In this document: piece after piece, positions 45,801-59,844 of the stretch
How positions within the stretch are numbered: position 1 is the stretch's first letter
Layout: the number at the start of each line of letters is the position of its first letter
Assembly (NCBI RefSeq): GCF_051401765.1
Contig: NC_135071.1
Coordinates: 13,742,961 to 13,806,960 of the forward strand
Length of the DNA: 64,000 bases
Origin: Calliopsis andreniformis
Lineage: Eukaryota > Arthropoda > Insecta > Hymenoptera > Andrenidae
Direction: 5' to 3'
Position numbers and translations under genes: made by a program
Notes under the pieces: generated by a model
The model's input: only the letters and a program-made list of their open reading frames with translations
Database searches by the model: none
What the model was told of the DNA's origin: nothing

Positions 45801-48519
45801 TACGCGTGAAAAATGCCTGATGAACATTCGGCGAGGCGGAACGATTGGGCTGGTAGGTCGTGGGTACGCGCCATTGGCGGTCGCGCAATCGAAATAAATT
45901 CCATTAGGTAATAATTCCCTGGTAATTTGCGCTAATTCCTCTTCCTTCGTGCCTCCGAGCCCCGAGTAATTTTTTCCCCCGTCACGTCCCCGCTAATGAC
46001 TCGTTCCATCACTGGGCTCCTTCCTTCAGGTCTCGCTGAGTCGCATAGCATCAGTAATTAGAGATTTTAATTATGCCGGTCGGCACGGGAGCCGATCGAC
46101 TCCTGATTGGCCCCGACAAGCGTGCAGAGGGGGGCATCGTGGAGCAGCTACCTGCTGGCGCCTCGCGAGCTGAATGGCAGACACGAAATTGGCGCTGGTT
46201 GATCAGGTCGATAATTAGCTCGCGACATCTGAAAAGACCGGTTCAAAGTGCGAAGTCGAGGACAGGGATGCCAATCGTGAAGTAATTTCTCCTCCCGATA
46301 ATTGCGTCACGTTATTTCGGCGAAGGTGTTGGTTATCGCGACAAAGACAGGGTGGAGGGGGGTGATGGCTCGACACCGATTCAACCGAGTGCCATGGAAA
46401 TGCGTGAAGGCGGGAGATGGAGGCAAAGGAGCAACTGTAATGGGGAAAATGAGCTTGTTAACGGAGGGCTTAGACGTAAGTAGAAACATCACCGATAATT
46501 GGGACGTTAAGGTAATGCTTCCGCGGTGTCTGATGGAACAATCTAGTTTTTTATGGTGGAGGATTAGAGAGAGGATTCATTGTTGGCATTCCAATATTCT
46601 GCGTTAACTATTATGGGGGCGTTACGAAAACTGGTTCATGATGATATTAGGGTCGTTTTAGGAACTGGAACTGATTACAGTAAATTTTTGTCTTATTTTT
46701 TATGTAGAATCGCTACCTGCCCAGGCATACAACAATTATCTTTGCACCCTGTAATGATTATGTCCTACGAGAAGTTCCATGGAAAGAATTATCTCTATGC
46801 CTAGTGTTTTAATTTTGTGTCATGAGATAGACTTACATTTATACAGGCAAAATTTAGCATACAATTTTGTCTCGACCACGTATCAAATGTGGAGACCTGT
46901 CCAAGTTTGTAGATACCACTGTCTGTGTGAAGAGACGAATTCAAGACCCTCATATGTAATTTCAGAGACATATTTGTAATATTCTAGAAGCACTTAATGA
47001 ATCTTAAGTCTCAAGCATACATATATCGAGACTATACTTATGTATCTGGCTTTGTTCGGCACTCCAGGTTAACGCAAATCGAATGATCACAGTATCCATC
47101 ACTTAAATTTGAAGTTTCGAGGCATTTAAGTAATTACAAGCCCAGGTAACTGCATTTTAAAAAAACGAATGTAAATAGATTCTTGCCCAAGGTTTAGCCC
47201 CAGACGCGAATGCCTGTAACGCAGGTACTTCAATGGGACGGGAAATTAAACTGGAAGAGCATCAGCATCCCGGGGAAACTAAATTAGCTCGTGTTCACTC
47301 TTTCGCTCCCTGGACTTTCAAAAGAGTTTCACCTCGGGACCTGCAGTTTTCATTTTTCCGTATCGCGACGCGATTAAGTCGCGACGGCGGGCTCTAATGG
47401 AAACCAGGCTCAGGTGATCGATGCGTGATAAACATATAATCATGCGGCAGTTCCGTTGTCCTTGATGACAGTGCTTGACATGGAGCGACGTCTCCTTTGT
47501 TTTCCACGAAATTCAATTTCAAGTTACATGTTTGCATCTGAATCCACCATTTCATAAATGTGGACAGGAGCGTGATTGTTCCTGTATCTGACTTTGCCTA
47601 ATCCAATTCCTTTCTTTCCTCGTATATTCACTTGGCATTTTACAATTTGATAATTATACTCAATTTTCGATTAAACAAACTTGATTTTATTTCCAAACTA
47701 CTATTTTAATTTCGATAGTTTTTTAATTACGTATTTCAATACGTAACGTTAAAATTCTAGGTTAGGTATTTTGATATCACTGACTCGACATTTTATCTAA
47801 TTCAAGCACTTTAATACTGTTAGAGCTGACTCTGAAGTTAAACAGTACAAAAATTAAAATTCAGTTTTAATTATATTACTCCAATTTACAGATTCTAGGT
47901 TATATCAAGGTTAGGCGTGACATATTAATACACTGACGTTTAGGCTACCGTCTGCTTGCATGAAGCATACCGACGAAAATTTTATTTTCAATTTGCGTTC
48001 CATTCTCTTCAAAGGATACTCAGCCTTTGTCCGGTTTGAGGTTATTTCGAAACTCACCAGGTCTCGAAAATGGCGTCAATCCATTTAATCCCATATTTGC
48101 ACTTAGACACGACATTTTATCGTTAGTCTTTTTCCTCTAATTTGAATGGCGAGTTCCATGCGAGGTGCACCTATTTCCAGAAATGAAGGACAGATTATTG
48201 AAGTTTGCCTGCTATTACAAAATTAGAAGGCTTTTATCCACTTTGCATCCCGCCGTCTCCTATCTGGCGCGTACAGCGAAACAAAAGTAGCGTTTTCAGG
48301 TCCCGTGGCTCTCGTTGCGGCAAAACGCTGCTGATATACAAACAATGGGATCGGGGAAACCTTTCTCGTGTTTTCAGCGATTCATAACGCGGAAGCGAGT
48401 ATGTGAAGGGCTTGAATGCGCGTAGCCGTGTGTTACTAACCCTCGCAGAATGAAAGTTAATACGTTCTCGATTTGAGAGACGGACAGATACAGGGAAGAA
48501 AAAGGTTTCCCCTTTTCAT
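39891..48519. other. Non-coding
   Basis: Only short unconvincing frames. 45690-46420 is GC/CpG-richer than its surroundings and could be a regulatory block or an unrecognised exon region. No protein signature was seen. Confidence 0.5.
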
Positions 48520-51500
48520 CGAGCGAGATAGCTGCGAGATTCTGAGAGATGCTGGGAGATCCCGGCGCGCCCATTCTGTCCGTGCTGTCGAAAGAAACCG
48601 GCTTTCTTATTGTCAAGCGGCAGCCTCGAAATCACTGTGATAACAAAGCCGCCGCGAGCTTTCCGCCGCGTCGCTTTCAATGGGCCGGCACGCTCGAAAA
48701 ATTCGAACAAAACGAATTGCTGTATTGTTTGCGAAAAATTTCCGAAACTGCACGCTATCCGGTCCTAAACTTCGATAGATCTTGGGATTCGCTGCTCTTC
48801 GACGACTCGCGATTAGAGCGGGATGATTGAACTCAAATGTTAGGTTAGAACGTGCTTATCGTATTTTTCTTACACAAATTTTTTCACTTTCGAATGTTAC
48901 AATATTCTAAGATCTAAATATCTAAATATTAAATATTTTAATTGAATATTTTTTAAAACATTAAAAAATATGAAACATTTTTTTAAATATTAAAAAGTAT
49001 TTAAATTATTTAAATTTAAAATTTGAAAAAATTGTTAAAGTACTAGTTTTGATATTTTGAGACACATTATTTAAATAAAAATATAAGAAGATTGCATTAG
49101 TAGTCGGCTCCTCGGATAAGATTTTTGATACAAATATTTGTAACACCTGTTCAATAGTTAATTTTTCGCGGTACGTTCTTCGTAAGGAATTCACGTATGT
49201 ATATCGCACACGTCTGAACCGAGGAGATGAACGCTCGTAAAACAAATTCTGTTGCGAGATTCTCCTTCGTTTCGTCGAAATTCCTCTCAGCTTGCCTTAA
49301 GTTTTCCTTTTCGAGGTATACCCTTATCTCATTCCTAGGTTAAGCACCTTAAAGCATGCCGATATTAAACGGCCGCCTAAATAATGTTATATTCGGTTAG
49401 CGAACGAAACACGATTCTCGAATATCTATCTTGCCATTCTTTCGTTAAATTTTTTTCGTTTTTTTCTTTTGAGGTTATGATTCATGTCGCTGGAAATGCT
49501 TTAACCGTGATTATTCAATATTTTTTATCGCATTACGCTCTGTTCATTCTGTGACCAATGGTTCGTGGAATCTTTGTTACGAGGTTCTAAAACGCTCGAT
49601 AATTTTCAATAGGAAAATACTTTCTGTTTACTGTGCTTTAGTCTTCTCCGTGAACAGCTATTGCTGTCGTCGAAAATTGGAATTAAGATCTCTGAATGCA
49701 CAGTAAGTGGTGTGTAAATTAGACTTACTTAGGGATTTTGAACTGGGGGAATTTCCCACTTCCTCTAAGGTGACTAAAATCACGTGGCTTGCAAAATGGA
49801 GGCGCAGGTACCATGGCGGCGATCGCAGAGCACAGTTGTAGGTTAGATACATTTGTAGCTATTTAGTTAGGCTTATAGGGAGAAAGCTATTGAACTTGTA
49901 ATTTTTATACATTTGGAAAAATATTGATGCCTTGAAATACAAAAATCTAGAATTGACGAGTATAATCAATCGATGTTCATTGCTACTCTCCGTTTATGGT
50001 CCCTCACAGCATGCAGAGGTAGAGTCCTTGGGAGCGATGAAAAGCTAGGCTAAGTGATATGGAAGCATCCGAGAATCTGAGTACGTGTACAGTTCCCACG
50101 TACTTTTCAACTAACCGCTTTAAAATACCTCGCCTATCGCTTTGCAAATCTAATGGATCGAACCGATGCAATCCTTTCCGTCGATTGATCGAAACGTCGG
50201 GAACGGTGGAAATGCAATTGCCTCTGCCGTACTTTACCTCGGATTGCCACGCTGTCTAATTTAGGAATTGACCTCGTTAAGTCTCTTTGGACGTTAATTG
50301 AGTAAATGTCTTCTACGCTCGAGCCGATGCAAAAAATATTGGTCCCTAGTTCTTTCTTTCTCTGGCTCCTTGTGCATGTGACAGTTGCAGTTTCTCCAAA
50401 TTGTATTTTCATTTCTTCATTGTTATTGACTCAAACTATTAATTAAATTAACTAGAAGTAAAACATCTGGAAGTATCGGAAAATCGCATTTATTTCGAAT
50501 ACGACCTGGCGTAGCAGTATCAGCTGCGAACATATATCGAATACAAAGGTCTGACTATCTTTCGAGACAACATTCTTCATAATATTTTACACTTAACTTT
50601 ATCGTTTCTTCTGTATATACAAATTAGTGAGATTTTAGAACGATAAAGCAGAGCTCGGACAGGATAACAAATTAAAGCTCTAGAAATTGTAGACTTGCAA
50701 TACGCAATAGTGAATGTAATGTTTCATTTACTAGTGCTATTTTATCGAGAAGGGATAACGAATTCATTCGTACGGTTTTATAAAAAGTTTTGATAGAAAT
50801 TGGATTTCTTCAGCACGCAGGAGTTTCAGCTTATTGTACCGGATCCACTGAATCGCGTGATACGAGCGGTTAAAAATAATCTGAATGAGGTCGTGTTTGG
50901 TTTCAGTTTTATCGGGTGAATATAAAGGAAACCCGGGTGCTATTTTCAAAACAAATTCAATAAAAAATACAAATTTTTAATACTCAGGCGTAAATGTTTC
51001 AGCTAATTGCACCGGCTCTGAAGGGACTCCTGTGAAATCCCTCGCATATCGATATCGAGTGGCAAATATATATTTGAGGGCCCTCGAACGAAAGCTAATA
51101 ACTTTTTCACAAAATATTTCGTGATGCATGGTACCATTACAAGAATAATGCCATTAAATTCTTCATGAATCTCTGAATGAAATGATAGCAAACTTTTTTA
51201 AAAAATGAAAACAATTTTTTAACAACATCGGCTTGAAATTTCTATTCGTATGAATTTGTATGAAAATCGGCTTCGAAAACGTATTTTTCATGTAATTTTG
51301 AGAGAACCATTGAGAGAATGCAAGGAATCAATTGGTGGCACCTGTGTCAAAGTATCGCACCTGCGCGCGATATGAGTGTCTATGCTCACTTAAGTACTCC
51401 TAGTGGCTTCTGTATTAGGTGCAAATAACATTAATGTATAATTACTTTGCCCTAATAAGTTTGCCATTAAATGTAATGCCTAGCTACGTCTAGGTTAAGC

Positions 51501-52820
51501 CTGGGTTATGCTAATTAAGCTTCTTTGTTCTATCACCGCAAAGGCTAATTCTGAGTAGATAATTCTATTTGTTGATTTGAATCCATAGACAAAGAGAAAG
51601 CTTCCACAATTTAGAGACCATGTCGAAAACCTTGGTCTCCTGGGATTCCTCTGGTCTGCCTTAGCTGTGTTCATGGGGGACTTCCAGCAAAGCCCAGGAG
51701 GCTCAACAGAGGATTAATCTTTTGCTGAAGATTCCAGAAAGCTGGACCTAGGTGTAGTATAGACATAGGATTCTTGGTGAAAAAGGTTTTGGTTAACGAA
51801 GGAGAGCGATGGAACACTTCGTTCAAGCTACTTTACAATTATTGTAGCGAAGACATGGATCACTCAACGTATTACTACCTTCTTGACATATACTACGAAG
51901 TGTCACGACCAGCTACTACAATCTAATGGAATCTTAAAGCATTGGCCTGTGTAGCAAGTCTGGGGCTCCTCCGACAATTGGTTTACACAAATATTGTAAG
52001 GGAAGAATAGCAGCTCGTAGTTCAGCGCATCCAGGTTAAAAGAAGAAGAAAGGGCAAAAAGAACAAGACCAAGGATGAAACGGAATTGGGCAAGGGAAGA
52101 AAATCGCTAGCGCTAGGCTCCACAGGAGTACAAAAGGTCGCTGAGTCTCTGAAACTCACTCTCTACCGACGTTTTGAAGCTTCAGAGCACAAACTTGAAG
52201 AAAGATTCTACGGAATCCTTCTAGACGAATGGTGAGTCGTCGAATCGCGGTCATGAGGCGGAGGAGGGAGAGTTCCAAGGTAAGGAGGGTATCAAATGAA
52301 TAGAATCAGGGACAGGTTAGCTTTGATCGGGACAGAGAGTTAGAAACTTTGCTATGTGAGAGGGGTTAAAATCGTAGAATAAGTAGAGTCGCGTTAACTT
52401 AAATATTCTGCCCTTTCCTGAACCTAATTCAGACTCACGAAGACTGGAGGGTTGTTATGTAGAACTAATACGACTAACAGATCTGGAAGACAATAAGACT
52501 GATCAGAGATAATAATTGAACCCATGGAATCCTGTTCTCAAGTGATCCATACTAACCTTTGATTACCAGTGAACATTGACAGATCTGAAAAGTACTTACT
52601 TATATACGAAAACATTTCAGACCCTCGATCAGAAAGGCTGTAGCATGTGGGTGGAAGGAAATTAGTATGCTTAGTAGTACATATCACCAGTCAGCCTTTT
52701 TCTACAAAAACATACCCAGTTTTCTTATCAAACTGCAGAAAAGCCAGGTTGCCATCAAATCCGAATCCCATCGCTTCCATCCGCAGGTCGCAGTTAGCTT
52801 CTCATTAATCACGAAGCTGT
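48520..52820. other. Non-coding
   Basis: 48900-49030 is a very AT-rich run of TTAAATATT-like words. 50823-50850 and 50996-51022 share TTTCAGCTtATTGtACCGG-type sequence about 173 bp apart, a diverged tandem copy. No gene supported. Confidence 0.5.
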
Positions 52821-55800
52821 GTCAATAGCCGTTCCTCACGGCTAATAAGATACAAACAAGGTAAATCTTTTTTAAAGCAGCAGCAAACGATGTGGGGTGG
52901 TGTCCGCCGAGGGTGGGCAGAGCAACACAGCTAGCTAGTTCCAGCGGTGCGGAAAAAGGCACGTAGACACAGCGGGCGGGCGAAGCGTCGGGAATTGACA
53001 GTAACAAGCGCATTTGTCGAATCGTTTTATCTTGGTGGTGGCTGACGGCGATCGTGGGAACGCGCGACCCACGGGGATTCGACGAAACGAGTCCTTGATA
53101 CGGTTCGCCGAGTCTCGTCGATACCCGTGCCCTAATATTGCACATTAATATCGACGGGATGCGATCACTCGTGCAAACGCGTTTCCCGGCGAGCGGTTCC
53201 CAGCGATTTTCCTGCTCGGACAATGGCAAAGAGAGCACCAGGGGAAAAATTTCCTTTGATAATTGCATCGGAATTCCAGTCGGCGAAACAAATGAAATTT
53301 AACTGCAATCTCGACGGGATTACTCCGACCTGGAACGAAGTCGACAGCGGGACTACTGCTTCGAGAGATCCAAGAAATTTCCACAGGCGAAATGGCAAAT
53401 GATCCGTAACGGCGCTGTTGGAAATTCAAATAAGGAAGTCCACCCCAAGAGGGGCGAACTTTTGTGCATCGAACACCGCTTAAGGATGAATCGCCGGGGA
53501 TGAAAGAGTGAAACACTTCGAATCCCGTTGACTCGATGAACCATGGAGCTTCCAGCAGTTCTCACGCGGGGGCACTATTGTCATAACTAGAAAGGGCTTA
53601 AGACTTACTCTCATGCGCGTCTAAGGAGTCTTCGGAGTCTTCTACTTTGCCTGAGGCTGACCTCTGAGTAACGCGGAAGCTGCGTTGGAGGCGCAACTAT
53701 TTTCCAGAGTATCATCGATCGAACTTGAGCCATATTAACCCAGACCTAATCTCGGATCAGACCTTAACGAACCGAACCTGGGCTTAACCTTGGGGGACTT
53801 AAGCGAAGTCTAATTATGGATTGGATCGAGGATGATGTAAGTGGCTGATGCTTGGAGACCTGCCTCTGCTAGTTGGCTTTGCAGGTGACTGTTAAATCGG
53901 GGTACGTGGACAACAGTTGCAGCGGGACCACCCGCTATCCCGCTCCTCTCGATCTTCAAACTGCTAAAAAGCGGAGCGGTCGATGCTTCCGAAGGATGGG
54001 AGCAGCGGTGAAAAAAAAGGAGCAGAGAGAAAGAGTGGTTTCAGTCGCTGACCCCGTAATGAATAACCCGGAAGAGCCTTCGGGCTTCGACTGAGATTGG
54101 ACCCCTCTCTCTCTCTTCCAACACAGCACGTTCTTTTTCTCTGCGAGGCGCGACAGAGAGATAGAAGAGGAAGGGTGGATAGGTGGGGGTAATGGTCCAC
54201 AAATCACAATGCGGAAGGACAAAAAGTTTGCTTCGGAAGAACGGAATAATATATATCTCTGAATATCTTTAAATAAGGCTAATAGCAGATCTAAATGGAT
54301 TCCGATTTTTACTCAAGCATCCCCTTCGTTACTCTCAGAGATATCCTTCTGTGCTACGATAAAACCTCTTGCTGCAAACAAAGGGATCATTCTGCATTTC
54401 TCGTCGTACTTTCACGAGGTTATCAATGCACAGTCACCTCCCTCATTACTAGTCACGGGGGACTTCAATGTCATTCGGGTGGCTCACGAGAACATTTTGG
54501 TGAAGTCCATTAGGATTTTGTAACACTAATTATCAGCGCGTTGCAGTGTGTATCCAATTACACTCCAAAAGCGTTTTCCCTTCCATAACCTATCTCTTAT
54601 TAGTAGGTGATCTTCTTGAGGAGAGATTGTTGCATTTGGACCTAGATTTTAGGTTATGTTCACCTACATTAACAATTTCTATTTTAATTGCGTATTGTGT
54701 GCAATTAATAAACATGTCCCTGTTTGAAAGTTTTGGGAAAATATTTTATAAGAAGCCTAAAAAGGCAAGCAGCCCGAAGACAATTAACTTTGTCTTTGTC
54801 CAAGGTGGAAGGGAAGATTTATCCATCGTGCTGGCACGGATGCCATTGAAGTTGATCTGTTTTATTTGTCGTTCGGTCCAGGAAATATTGCCTTGCGTCC
54901 TTACACTCTTCAAAACGTCTTCTCATCCCCATCCACCCCTTTTCATATCCTCCCTCTACTTCGCCATCTCCCCCCTCCGAATTAGGTTGGAAAGTCCTGG
55001 AATACAGGCGCGCGAGCCAATCACTCTATGGTCCTCGATTTCTTCTGCTCGATTAGTCTCCCTTTCCTGGATTTTTTCCAAAATTTCGAGAAAATCGATG
55101 TTGAAGTTTTTGTGACAAATGTGGATCGAACTAAATCCAGGCTGTACGTGTCAGTGACAAGATGGAGTGTATGGAAAGTAAGCGAATCTTTTTCTATGTG
55201 AATGATTTTATTGTTTTTGTTAGGTTATTTTAGTAACCAGAAAATGGGACATTGATTTTAGTTTAACCGAGACCTAAGAAAAGGACTAGAGAGATGGGAT
55301 AATATCTGATCTCCAAGGCTCGCTATATCGATCCAGTGGATCATGGTTGGATCCATCCCAAACAACATTAAGAGTTACTTATCTCACAGGATAGAGAGGG
55401 CATGGCAAACATGGCCTTGAGATTATGAAAACTCGTCCCTCGATTTGGTCCCCTAAGTATCATTGATATACTATTGAAGCAACAAACTCTCAGTGGAATC
55501 TCTTGAGCTGAGGTCTGAGTTGAAGTCCTCCTAAGAGTCCACATCATTTACAGTACCTATGTAATAGGCAGTACAGGGTTCTATACAATCTTGAACTTCT
55601 CAATTTTGATATAGAAACGAATGCGCAATAAATCGTAATATATTTTTGATATAAAAATATTTAAAATATAAGAAGTAACTCTTTTATTATTTTCCCTTTA
55701 TTTTCGTCACATTTTAAAGTAAAAAATTACTTCGTTTCAAAATTAAAAATTGCGCGATATAGGATTAACCTTCATCTAGCCGACACGATCATTTTTGATC

Positions 55801-58800
55801 CATTTGTTAACTGCTTCTGCAGCTAATGTGTTTGACCAACAGTGATCTGATTTGTGTGATCGTACGAGCTAAATCACATTTCTCTGCGGATTGATCGACG
55901 CCTGATTGATTAAGACTACGTCAAGATTGATTGAACTTGATTGCTTCCCGAAGCTAACTGAAGCCTCCAATTATAATTTATCGCTGACTATTGGATGCCT
56001 GATTGTTTGAAAAGTGCGCGATATCTCACTGAAGATTAACCGCCAACCCCAACTAGCTGGCACTCTCGGTGTCCTAGGTTACTCAGGATCGTCTCTCCAT
56101 TTTCCAGTTCTGGCGTCCGTGTCTCACATTTGATGATACAAAAAACATGTCAGTGGCACGAAGGATAATTACCGAATTTCTCACTGTCAACGTGATTTTC
56201 TATGCTACTTTGCTTGCTGTTTGTAAATGTTATTAAAAATTCAGACACAGTAAATTTTCGTTATATGTTCATCGCTCAAGATCGATCAGGAACATATGTC
56301 GCATAGGAGGCAGGAAATTCTCACCTCCCTTGAACTCAGGTCCATTATATGGAATAGAATCACGTTTCAAAGGGAACCCCCTCTTCTCAAATTCTCAAGT
56401 GATGGGTATAGCAGTGAACATGTAACGAATAAAATATGGCGGACGTATAACGAGAATGAACTATATCCATATTTAATTGAATCTAAATGAAAACTGTCTA
56501 TGCGCCCTATTAAAACTTACAGCGTCCATACTAATAGAGAAGAATCCAGGTCATGACAATGTTCCTTAATTTCCCGAAAATCAAGTAAATGGCAACTACG
56601 CGTGGACAACGCGTCCTCAATGTGTCGACAAGGTTAACGCCTGTGACAGCGTTCATGTGTAGAAATACGGCTCAATTCCACGATAGGAAGTCAGACGTTA
56701 ATAATAGCGCTCGTTAATATTCGATCGGCGGTAGCTGCTGTTATGCGCACCGTGTCTGGCGCTAATTGTGAGGCCATTATGTTGGTAGCCTACAGGGTTT
56801 GTAGTGCTTCCTCCTCCTTCGCAAATTCTGACACTGCTCTCTGCTATTACGAGTCACCCAAATGGCGAAAATGCTGCTTGTTCTGCTCGACCAGATTCCC
56901 TTGTGCGGAAAGCTGATCACTAAATTCACCAATACACTCATGTTACCTTTTTCAGTGTCATTTGCTTCCATCTATAACAGGCGAGCAAGGAATAATTCTT
57001 GGGTCCTCTATCACCTAGTTGATCCGATTTTTCAAATCGAATGTAACTATCGCAAGTCTCTCCTGCGGCATGAGATTGCGTTTTGAAGAATAGGGTGTGT
57101 CTCATGCGACTTCTATTCTATGTCACATGGAAATGAGACTTATTCACCGTCGGGTGGCTTTCGAGACTTCAAATTGCAAAGCGCAGAGTAAACGGTATAA
57201 TAGACCGTGAATCTATTCGCTTTACGAGTTCAACAACGTGGATGCACTTACGCAATGCTTTCATCTGCGATGCAGCTCGTTACAAATTGGATTAATTCTA
57301 GAAGTTTAAAATTCGATTAAATATGAAACGGAATTCCCCATCTGCCTCCTGAAAAAAATAGATATTACGTTTCAATTTGTTTGCCATTTTAATTAATTCT
57401 TTCTGTAGCGTTTTAATTTGTTTATTCCGCTCCACTTGCTGTCGTTTATCATGGAACGTTTCGCGTCGATAAGCTAGTTGCCGTATTTGATTCTATTCCC
57501 ATTAAACGTTATTAAAAATCGCGGAAAAAGTGACAGAACTGCACAGTGCAATTTACCTGACGAAGTTTTTGAATCTTAAATTTTGTTGACACTTGACAAA
57601 GTTGTAAGCTTGTGTGGTCGCAGCATATGCGGGCTTGGCTCGCGACCGACGCCACATTTTTAGGTTAGAAACGAACAAGATATTTTTACTGCGCGTATAA
57701 TAGCAAACGATGTAATAGACACAAATTAAACTGTAAATGAGTGAATATAATCTAATTATGCGCAGTAGCTAGGTGTATTACCATCTTAATTTTCAGCTAC
57801 TTTGAGCAGACGATTGTCCCTTATTCGATGATACCTAGTCCTTTAAGTAAGAAACGCTAATTGGCAAGAATTTTCAAACTACTTCCATCGCGAAATATTA
57901 CCCTCATTAATTTGTATCGCGACGTGCTCATCGTGCTTGCCGTAGCGCGCTTGCTTCATTTATCGCTCCTGTCTTTGTTCCTCGGGTTATTAATATTTTC
58001 TTGCCAGGACGGCGGTTATTCCCGCGATTCAGAGGCCTCTAAAGCCACATTTGTTCTACTTTAACCTTCATCGGATACGGCAAAGCTGCCAGCTGCACAG
58101 CTGGATTTAAATCTCTGTGCGCTCGGATGAATAGAATTTGAATAGCATGTGTGATCACCCGGCGTATCCCATTGTTCCAATTTCCATATTCGTCTCGTTC
58201 CGTCTATTTATTGCGTAACTCTGTATCGAATACTTAGCCTCGCGGCTGGATAAACAGTAAACCCTCATCAAGGCACCAATGGATCCCTCTGCCTCTTCAA
58301 GACCCTCTAAATCCTAAAGACATCCTTCAGGATTCCTCAACATATTGTCCAGGATCCACGTGTTCCCCTGATCTGTTCTAAATTCATTCCCGAGGATTAA
58401 GACTGCAGGCTCCATTTGTCCACTTCGAATTTGTCGTCAAAGAGGCAAAACCGCGTTACCAGCGGCAATTGAACCAGTTTCCAGCATTGTCTGTAAGGGT
58501 CACAGAGGAAGGGAACTAGCGACAAATGAACGGATAAACACTATGACGAAGATTGAGGACGAGGGAAAGGGAGGGGGGCCGATACGTTTTGCTTTGTTGC
58601 AGGATTTTACAGTGGAGGAGACAAAGGCTGATTGCAAAAAAGGTACATAAGCCAGCGCCCTTCAATGAAGCAGTCGAGACAGTGCCAATTCATTGAGGAA
58701 ATACGAAGGGCCAGAGAGGTTAATCGAGTCCTGTCAATGGGATTTAAACTAATTTACTCGCGTTCTGTCTACGGAATCAATTCATTATGTCGAGGAAGCT

Positions 58801-59691
58801 TTAAAATAGCAGAAGCTGATGCCCTTCTGGTTTTAAGAAGACAGGTTTTATTGTAGAAATTTCAAAAATAACCTTCAACCAATGATAAGTCTAGCTCAGA
58901 ATAAAACAGAGGATAAAAGGCAGAAGCCCAGGTTATATTGGTAAATTGGTTTGGATGAGCCCAATTATCCTGATGACGTCAATATGCATCTCTCTCGAGT
59001 AACTTTCGAAGCATCATATGTCACAAATTCTTCTCTCCTATCAATCGATCTTCATAAATATTCAATAATACGTCAATGATTCACGTTACTGTAATCAGGG
59101 TTTATTACTTCACATATCCACCTGTCCTTCTCGTAAAATAATAAAGTCATAAAAATTTAAGTCTCAGACTACTACGTATTACCTTCACGAAAACGTTCTG
59201 GCTAATATTATTAATTACTGCTGGAATTGAAACGCAAGGGTGACATAACAGTCTTCACATCAAGTGACACATAATTTCTTCCGCTTGCCTCTCCACGCGC
59301 TCCATGTGTGGTGGATGACCCGCTGACAGGTCCGAGATTTGCATTTTTAAAGCTTTGTTGCCCAAAAAATAAAGTAGCAACATAATCCTCTTTATTAGAT
59401 AGAGAATGTTTTTTTCATCGTTCCCTACTATTCTGCACTCAGTTGGCTTGCTGCTTTGAATCTTTATTTTGAGCGTCGTTATTCCGCTAAAAAGGTATCT
59501 TTCAACAGAAACCTTTTTAAATAGCATGTTTATAATCAAAAACTTCAATTTTTTCAAAAACCCTACCTCATTCTAAGCAGCAATCAGTATTTTCTTAATT
59601 TAAAGTAAAATATATTTGCAACTGAAACTCGCAATTGTTTCAGTCACTTAGGTAAGCGTTATGTGCAGTACATCACTTACATAATGACAAT
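52821..59691. other. Non-coding, with a CpG-rich block
   Basis: 52830-54190 is CpG-rich with overlapping open frames on both strands, none recognisable. 54546-55115 (+) is a 189-codon open frame with no domain I know. TTAGGTTGGAAAGTCCTGG at 54982-55000 resembles a mariner-type terminal word. The rest is AT-rich. Confidence 0.5.
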
Positions 59692-59844
59692 CTACATCGC
59701 TAAGTATCGAGCATCTCCTAGCTTCATAATGAGCAAGCGATAGTCCTGACCGTAGTTCTGCAGTTGAGAACTTGTCAGATATTCAAATCCGCGTTGCGTT
59801 GGTCCTAGGTAGAAGGTGCGTCGAACTCTCCTCTGTTCTCCGAC
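59692..59844 (-). CDS. Candidate terminal coding exon, unknown protein
   Basis: A good acceptor (TGCTAATTCTTCAG) is followed by 50 codons and TAG: VGEQRRVRRTFYLGPTQRGF, then EYLTSSQLQNYGQDYR and LLIMKLGDARYLAM. Composition is protein-like, without low complexity. I recognise no family. If real, it is the 3' end of a gene on the minus strand whose other exons lie to the right. A chance frame is possible. Confidence 0.3.
   Translation of the reverse strand, partial: VGEQRRVRRTFYLGPTQRGFEYLTSSQLQNYGQDYRLLIMKLGDARYLAM

Noticed and set aside
56326..56346. MDLSSRE followed by a strong GTGAGA donor (minus), as first Fur2 exon
   Set aside because: Seven residues without signal-peptide character. 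It cannot connect directly to the prodomain without another missing exon.
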